From contig JBFKAV010000129.1 in assembly GCA_041621405.1 (NCBI GenBank), forward strand, positions 1 to 9,868: a stretch of 9,868 bases of DNA. Reading direction: 5' to 3'. How positions within the stretch are numbered: the stretch's first letter is position 1; each line of letters opens with the position of its first letter. The stretch comes from JBFKAV01 sp041621405. Lineage in GTDB: Bacteria > Pseudomonadota > Alphaproteobacteria > Rhodobacterales > Rhodobacteraceae. Below are positions 5,833 through 9,868 of the stretch, one piece after another. The position numbers and the translations under genes were made by a program. A model generated the notes under the pieces. That model was not told the origin of the DNA and searched no databases. It worked only from the letters and a program-made list of their open reading frames with translations.

Positions 5833-6563
5833 CAGGCGGCCCTCCTTGCTTGCTCGGCCGCGGCGCGGATCGCGGCGATGTTGGCGCCGTAGGGGGCGGG
5901 GTTGCCGACCGAGCCGCCGCGGAAGACGGCCGAGCCGGCGACGAGGACGTCCGCCCCGGCCTCGGCGACGAGGGGGGCGGTGGTGGGATCGACGCCGCCG
6001 TCGATCTCGATGTGGATCTCGCGGTCGCCGATCAGGCCGCGAAGGCGGCGGACCTTGTCGATCTGCGAGGCGATGAACTTCTGCCCGCCGAAGCCGGGGT
6101 TCACGGTCATCACGCAGACGAGGTCGATCATGTCGAGCAGGGTCCCCACCCCGTCGAGCCCGGTGCCGGGATTGAGCGCGAGCCCGGCCTTGCAGCCGGC
6201 GGCTCGGATCGCCTGGAGGGTGCGGTGGATGTGGGGGCCGGCCTCGAGATGGGCGGTGACGATGTCGGCGCCGGCTTCCGCGAAGGCCTCGATATAGGGG
6301 TCGACGGGCGCGATCATCAGGTGGACGTCCATCACCGTCTTCACGTGCGGCCGCAGCGCCGTCACCATCGCCGGGCCGAAGGTGAGGTTGGGGACAAAAT
6401 GGCCGTCCATCACGTCGATGTGGACCCAGTCGGCCCCCTGATCCTCGATTGCCCGGCATTCGGCGCCGAAGTCGGCGAAGTCGGCGGAGAGGATCGAGGG
6501 CGCGATCTTGATCCGGCGGTCGAAGAGCATTCCGGGCCTCGCTTGGGATGGGTCGGCGGCCAT
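5832..6563 (-). CDS. rpe: Ribulose-phosphate 3-epimerase
   Basis: Interconverts ribulose 5-phosphate and xylulose 5-phosphate in the pentose phosphate and Calvin cycles. The (beta/alpha)8 signatures are complete: IAPSILSADFADFG (20-33), VHIDVMDGHFVPNLTFGP (47-64), DVHLMI (79-84), AHLEA (104-108), VNPGFGGQKFI (154-164), IDGGV (187-191) and VAGSAVF (208-214). Metal ligands H48, D50, H81 and D188 are present. It has 243 residues from the ATG at 6563, which has GAAGG 7 bases upstream. An internal ATG at 6530 (MLFDRRIKIAPSIL) also has GAGG upstream and would give 232 residues, nearer the usual 225-230; the choice is open. It is the first gene of rpe - peroxiredoxin-like - gph. No cbb genes are in the window, so a Calvin-cycle role cannot be decided here. 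Confidence 0.93.
   Translation of the reverse strand: MAADPSQARPGMLFDRRIKIAPSILSADFADFGAECRAIEDQGADWVHIDVMDGHFVPNLTFGPAMVTALRPHVKTVMDVHLMIAPVDPYIEAFAEAGADIVTAHLEAGPHIHRTLQAIRAAGCKAGLALNPGTGLDGVGTLLDMIDLVCVMTVNPGFGGQKFIASQIDKVRRLRGLIGDREIHIEIDGGVDPTTAPLVAEAGADVLVAGSAVFRGGSVGNPAPYGANIAAIRAAAEQARRAA
5841..5847 (-). promoter_or_regulatory. Strong ribosome binding site of the peroxiredoxin-like gene, inside the end of rpe
   Basis: Reads AAGGAGG on the minus strand, 8 bases upstream of the ATG at 5832. It sets that start within a frame that stays open much further upstream. Confidence 0.75.
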
Positions 6564-6740
6564 TCTGGGGCCTTCGGGCGGGGAGGGAAAGGGGGGGTGT
6601 GTTACAGGCGAGGGATATCACGGTGAAATGTTTGGTCATGTTATTGAATCCGTTAGACATTTCGAATTTCGTTTACCCGATTGAAAGGCATTTCAGGGCC
6701 AGTAACACGCCTGAGCGCTGGGCACGGACCGAGCGCAGGC
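6564..6740. other. AT-richer intergenic island upstream of rpe
   Basis: Bases about 6621-6690 are near 39% GC in a roughly 70% GC neighbourhood. The region is the probable 5' leader and promoter region of the rpe operon on the minus strand, but no convincing -35/-10 pair was found. A 7-base inverted repeat (GTGTTAC at 6599-6605, GTAACAC at 6702-6708) flanks it. Short open frames exist on both strands (for example 18 codons at 6628-6684 plus) without coding support. The composition could also mark the edge of the insertion that brought in the Rhs sequence. Confidence 0.4.
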
Positions 6741-7064
6741 GCGATGCGCCCCGGGTTCGGCCAGCAGCTGATCCGCCGGCTCACCCAGGAGAACCGGACG
6801 ATCCACGCGGTGCACGACGTCGACGGCAACCGGATCGCGGAGTACGAGTGGGACGGGGCGAGCGCCACGCTGATCCGCGAGTATGTCTGGATGGACGGTC
6901 GCGCGGTCGCCGTGGTGGAGGGAGGGCAGGTCTTCTTCGTCAGGACGGACCACATCGGCCGGCCGGTATTTGCGACCGATTCCAGCGGTAGCAAGGTCTG
7001 GGAGGCAAGCTACCTGCCGTTTGGCGGGGTGCGCGTCTCGACCGGCAACCCGATCAACCTCCGA

Positions 7065-7124
7065 GGGCTCCGCCCGTTCGGGGCTGAATACAGTCCATCG
7101 GACCGTTTTCCGGGCGCGCCTCAC
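7065..7124. repeat. Palindromic element copy 1, inserted in the Rhs remnant
   Basis: The first 24 bases (7065-7088, beginning GGGCTCCGCCCGTT) are identical to 7165-7188. An imperfect hairpin follows (GAATACAGTCC / ATC / GGACCGTTTTC, 7086-7110), then a CGGG...CCTCAC tail shared with copy 2. It separates the Rhs codons for NLR from those for LPGQW and, counted as 59 inserted bases, shifts the frame by 2. Read in the Rhs frame it encodes GLRPFGAE followed by divergent residues. Confidence 0.7.
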
Positions 7125-7159
7125 TCCCCGGCCAGTGGTACCAGGCCGAATCCGGCCTC

Positions 7160-7221
7160 TTCCGGGGCTCCGCCCGTTCGGGGCTGAAACGCTCCACCGG
7201 AGCGTTTCCGGGACGCCCCTC
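7160..7221. repeat. Palindromic element copy 2, inserted in the Rhs remnant
   Basis: Shares 24 identical bases with copy 1 at exactly +100. It contains a perfect 10-base-pair stem, GAAACGCTCC (7186-7195) / ACC loop / GGAGCGTTTC (7199-7208). Outer bases GGGGC (7164-7168) can pair with GCCCC (7215-7219). It separates the Rhs codons for AESGL from TQNWMRDY. The 4-base string CCTC occurs at both edges (7156-7159 and 7218-7221), a possible target duplication. A net insertion of 62 bases again shifts the frame by 2. The encoded start, GLRPFGAE, is the same as in copy 1. Confidence 0.75.
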
Positions 7222-7289
7222 ACCCAGAACTGGATGCGCGACTACCACCCGACCATCGGCCGCTCGCTCGAAGACGGCGGGTTGCTCGG

Positions 7290-7925
7290 TCACCCAAGCG
7301 TGATTACCCGCCCGCCAGCGGCGTCGGCTTCTGCCGCGTCGTGGGTGACGAGGAGCGTGGGCAGGCCGCGCTCGGCCGCCAGGTCGAAGACCAGGCGGCG
7401 GGTCTGGTCGCGCAGCGCGGCGTCGAGGCCGGAGAAAGGCTCGTCGAGGAGGAGCGCCCGGGGCTCGGAGAGGAGCATCCGCATCAGCGCGACCCGCGCC
7501 TTCTGGCCGCCGGAGAGGGTGGCGGGGTCGCGGGGGCCGAGGTCTTCGAGGCCGACCTCGGCGAGGGCCGCCTCGACACGCCGGGCGCGCTCGGGCCGGG
7601 GGACGGTGGCCGAGAGGCCGAAGGCGAGGTTGCCGGCGACCGAGAGGTGGGGGAAGAGGAGCTCGTCCTGAAACAGGATGCCGACGTGGCGGCGCTCGGT
7701 GGGGAGGCGGGTGATGTCCTCGCCGTCGAGCAGGATGCGGCCCGAGAGCAGGAAGCCCGGGGCGAGCGTGCCGGTGATCGCGGCAAGCACGGTCGACTTG
7801 CCGATGCCGGAGGGGCCCATGAGGGTGAGACATTCGCCCGGCGCGATGCGGAGGTCGAGATCGATCAGCCGCTGCCCCCGATGCTCGATGCAGAGGCGTT
7901 CGAGGGTGAGACCGGGCTCAGGCAT
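7290..7925 (-). CDS. ynjD: ABC transporter ATPase, YnjD-like
   Basis: A 211-residue ATPase that powers import through the neighbouring fused permease. All motifs are intact: Walker A GPSGIGKST (37-45), Q-loop Q86 in ILFQDELLFPHLSV, signature LSGGQKARVAL (137-147), Walker B RALLLDEPF (156-164) with E162, D-loop SGLDAAL and switch H195 in LLVTHD. It is short, without the C-terminal regulatory domain of MalK/PotA types, like YnjD and ThiQ. The ATG at 7925 overlaps the permease stop in ATGCCTGA with no good ribosome site, suggesting coupled translation. The gene ends directly against the Rhs remnant at 7289. The ending GGRVITLG looks natural, so there is no sign of truncation. Pairing with a YnjC-like permease and YnjB-like binding protein favours YnjD over ThiQ. 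Confidence 0.85.
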   Translation of the reverse strand: MPEPGLTLERLCIEHRGQRLIDLDLRIAPGECLTLMGPSGIGKSTVLAAITGTLAPGFLLSGRILLDGEDITRLPTERRHVGILFQDELLFPHLSVAGNLAFGLSATVPRPERARRVEAALAEVGLEDLGPRDPATLSGGQKARVALMRMLLSEPRALLLDEPFSGLDAALRDQTRRLVFDLAAERGLPTLLVTHDAAEADAAGGRVITLG

Positions 7926-9648
7926 GAAGGCCCCGGCGGTGGCGGAAGGCGAGGCGGGGAAGGGCCAGCGCCAGGGCGAAGGGCAGGATCACCGCGGCGG
8001 TCTGGGCAAGCGCGGTGAGGCCGATCAGCCGGCGGTCGCCGCCGGCGGCCAGCGCCACGGCCTCGGTCGTGAGCGTGGCGACGCGGCCGCCGCCGACGAG
8101 GAGCGTGGGCAGATACTGGCCGACCGAGACGGCGAAGCCGACCGCGGCGGCGGTGAGCAGCGGCCGGAGCAGCATCGGCAGGCGGATCGCGAGGAGCGCG
8201 CGGTTCGGCGAGGCGCCCAGCGCCCGGGCGATGGTGGCGTGGCGCGCGTCCCAGGCGCGCCAGGGGTCGGCGAGGGAGAGGAACGTGTAGGGCAGGACGA
8301 ATACCAGGTGGGCGGCGACTACCGCGCCGATGCGCTCGCCGGCGCCGGCCCCGATGGCGAGCGTCTGCAGCCCGAAGAGGAAGGCGATCTGCGGCACCAG
8401 GAGCGGCAGGTATAGAAGCCAGAGGCTGCGTGCGCCGGGGGTGAGGCCGTGGCGGTGCTCGGCCTCGAGGCAGGCGACGGTGAGGAAGATCGCGAGCAGG
8501 GTCGAGGCGGCGGCGATGACGAGGGTATCGGCGGCCGGCCCGGCCAGGGCAGGGGCATGGCGGGCCCAGGTGCGGAAGGAGAGCGCGTCGGGGAGCGCGT
8601 CGGGGAAGCTCCAGTGCCCGGCGAGCGACCAGAGCGCGAGGCTGGCGATGCCGGCGAGGAGCGCCGTTGCCACGGCGGCGCCGAGGGTGAAGGCGAGGCC
8701 GCGGATGAGGGCCTCGGCGGCGGGGTGGCCGCGGCCACCGGCGGTGGCCCACGCACGGCCGAGGCAGGCCAGAGCGAGCTCGCCGAGGCGCCAGAGGCCG
8801 AGGGCGGCGAGCACGAGGGCGAGCTGGGTGAGCGCCGCGGCGGCGGCCTGGAAGCGCATCGAGAGGTCGGGGTCGTTCATCCAGCGCAGGGTCTGCACCG
8901 CCAGCGTCGGCGGGGTTGAGGGGCCGAGGATCAGCGCCACGTCGACAACCGACATCGAGAAGGCGAGGACAGCGTAGGTGGGCAGCCGGATCTGGCGGTA
9001 GACCGCTGGCAGCACGCATTTGAGCCAGCCGGTGACGCGGCCGTAGCCGAGCGCGCGGGCCAGGGTGAGGCGGTCAGCCGCGCGAGCCTGGGGCAGGGCG
9101 GCGAGCGACATCAGGAGGAGGAACGGCAGCTCCTTGGCGACGAGGCCGAGGGTGAGGGCGATGCCGTTCGGGTCCTGCACCAGGAGCAGGTCCGGCGGGC
9201 GGGTCCAGCCCGTGGCCCAGGGCGAGAGCGCGCGGGCGATCCAGCCCGAAGGGGCGGCAAGGAAGGCGAGGCCGAAGGCGGCGGCGGCGTGCGGGAGCGC
9301 GAGGAGCGGCGAGAGCGTGCGTTCCAGCGCGCGGAAGCTCGCCGTGCCGTGCCAGCCGGCGAGGATCAGGAGCGTGAGGCCGAGCGAGAGCGCCGTGGCG
9401 GCGAGGCCGGTGGTAAGCGAAAGGCGCAGCGAGGTGGTGAAGCCCGGTGCCTCGGCGAGGGCGCGGAAGGCGTCGAGCGAGGCCGCGGTGCCGCCGAGGG
9501 CCGGCAGGTAGCCGAAGGCGGGGGCCATCGTGAAGCCGAGGCCCGCCGCGATCGGGACAATGAGGGCGGTGAGCGTCAGTGCCGGGGCGAAGGGCAGGAC
9601 GCCCCGTCGGCGGCTTGGGGTGGTGGCGGGGAGGGCAGCGTCGCTCAT
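7918..9648 (-). CDS. ynjC: ABC transporter permease, fused double-domain, YnjC-like
   Basis: A 576-residue inner-membrane protein made of two binding-protein-dependent permease halves, each with about six helices. Two EAA-type loops that dock on the ATPase are visible: residues about 185-213 (LPQARAADRLTLARALGYGR) and about 465-492 (WDARHATIARALGASPNR). The linker between the halves is near residues 290-315. The fused layout is shared with ThiP, FbpB-type and YnjC permeases; the flanking YnjB-like and YnjD-like genes decide for YnjC. Length is somewhat above E. coli YnjC (about 511). The ATG at 9648 follows the binding-protein stop by 15 bases and has no clear ribosome site. The transported substrate of YnjBCD systems is not established; thiamine-like and metal or anion substrates have been suggested by similarity only. 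Confidence 0.85.
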   Translation of the reverse strand: MSDAALPATTPSRRRGVLPFAPALTLTALIVPIAAGLGFTMAPAFGYLPALGGTAASLDAFRALAEAPGFTTSLRLSLTTGLAATALSLGLTLLILAGWHGTASFRALERTLSPLLALPHAAAAFGLAFLAAPSGWIARALSPWATGWTRPPDLLLVQDPNGIALTLGLVAKELPFLLLMSLAALPQARAADRLTLARALGYGRVTGWLKCVLPAVYRQIRLPTYAVLAFSMSVVDVALILGPSTPPTLAVQTLRWMNDPDLSMRFQAAAAALTQLALVLAALGLWRLGELALACLGRAWATAGGRGHPAAEALIRGLAFTLGAAVATALLAGIASLALWSLAGHWSFPDALPDALSFRTWARHAPALAGPAADTLVIAAASTLLAIFLTVACLEAEHRHGLTPGARSLWLLYLPLLVPQIAFLFGLQTLAIGAGAGERIGAVVAAHLVFVLPYTFLSLADPWRAWDARHATIARALGASPNRALLAIRLPMLLRPLLTAAAVGFAVSVGQYLPTLLVGGGRVATLTTEAVALAAGGDRRLIGLTALAQTAAVILPFALALALPRLAFRHRRGLHA

Positions 9649-9663
9649 CGCCGGGCGCGGGGC

Positions 9664-9868
9664 TCAGCGCGCGCCATAACGCTTCTGCCAGTCCTCGGCG
9701 ACGCGGGTCATCCAGGAGGGATGCGGCTCGGGCTGCGCGGGGCCGAGCTCGGCCGGCGAAAGCGTGGCCGGCCCGAGGTCGAGCGCAGCGAAGGCCTGGG
9801 CGTCGGCGGGCTCCAGCCGGTCCATGGCGAGCACCGTGCCCCAGCCGAGATGGTCGGGATCCTGCATC
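9664..9868 (-). CDS. ynjB: ABC transporter substrate-binding protein, YnjB-like, C-terminal fragment
   Basis: The last 67 codons or so of a gene continuing beyond the right edge. The visible tail reads QDPDHLGWGTVLAMDRL...LGPAQPEPHPSWM...W-KRYG, resembling the C-terminus of YnjB-type periplasmic binding proteins (KQDP...GTVL...LPEPHPSWM pattern). The internal Met near 9867 is not a start; the true N-terminus, with an expected signal peptide, is outside the window. It is the first of three co-directional genes ending with the ATPase. Identity rests on the tail plus operon context. Confidence 0.72.
   Translation of the reverse strand, partial: MQDPDHLGWGTVLAMDRLEPADAQAFAALDLGPATLSPAELGPAQPEPHPSWMTRVAEDWQKRYGAR

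Larger units (their letters stand above)
6744..7289 (+). pseudogene. Rhs-repeat core remnant, frameshifted
   Basis: The decayed C-terminal part of an Rhs core. In the first frame one reads HAVHDVDGNRIAEYEWD, LIREYVWMDGRAVAVVEGG, FVRTDHIGRPVFATD, then YLPFGGVRVSTGNPINLR. This is the familiar order of YD-repeat strands and the conserved DHxGRP/PFG core end. The continuation LPGQWYQAESGL appears in a second frame (about 7124-7159), and TQNWMRDYHPTIGR in a third (about 7222-7263), each shift caused by an inserted palindromic element. The normal end of the core (ADPLGL-type motif) and any toxin domain are missing; similarity stops before the ynjD-like ATPase stop at 7290. There is no Rhs start, N-terminal repeats or immunity gene nearby. 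The left edge is uncertain: recognisable similarity begins near 6762. Confidence 0.8.

Noticed and set aside
5833..6660. Upstream extension of the peroxiredoxin-like frame to 6660 on the minus strand
   Set aside because: It is a frame shadow of rpe, rich in Arg and Pro; the strong AAGGAGG and family alignment place the start at 5832.
6628..6684. 18-codon plus-strand ORF in the AT-rich island
   Set aside because: It has no ribosome site, no recognisable motif and sits in the probable rpe leader; AT-rich DNA makes short ATG frames likely by chance.

Overview
The window is GC-rich (roughly 70% by eye), has tightly overlapping genes and compact intergenic gaps, and encodes proteins that look alphaproteobacterial. 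Rhodobacteraceae is my best guess, from codon bias, an FNR/FnrL-type site and an Rhs cassette style I associate with that group. No rRNA, tRNA or CRISPR array was seen.

Left third (1-3321): a minus-strand operon nqrA - short nqrB - nqrC (cut by the window edge) is divergent from a plus-strand gene for an exported pentaheme cytochrome c. The 133-base divergent region carries an FNR-type half-site pair (TTGAT-N4-CTCAA) almost exactly at its midpoint. The NqrB-like protein is only 260 residues. It appears to lack the N-terminal part and the loop that normally carries the covalent FMN threonine. Directly downstream of the cytochrome is a CPA2-type Na+/H+ antiporter (3325-4521) with an Asp-Asp ion site. 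Together these look like a sodium/redox module: a non-canonical Na+-NQR relative, a periplasmic multiheme electron carrier and a cation/proton exchanger. This is the most interesting part of the window.

Middle (4518-6563): a minus-strand carbon-metabolism group, rpe (ribulose-phosphate 3-epimerase), a peroxiredoxin-like thioredoxin-fold protein translationally coupled to it, and gph (phosphoglycolate phosphatase). The gph stop codon overlaps the antiporter stop codon in a shared CTAG.

Junction (about 6564-7289): an AT-richer leader or island, then a decayed Rhs-core remnant on the plus strand. Two copies of a roughly 60-base palindromic element, spaced exactly 100 bases apart, have broken it into three reading frames.

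Right third (7290-9868): a minus-strand ynjBCD-type ABC importer: the C-terminal end of the binding protein (cut by the window edge), a fused double permease, and the ATPase. Its substrate is not established.
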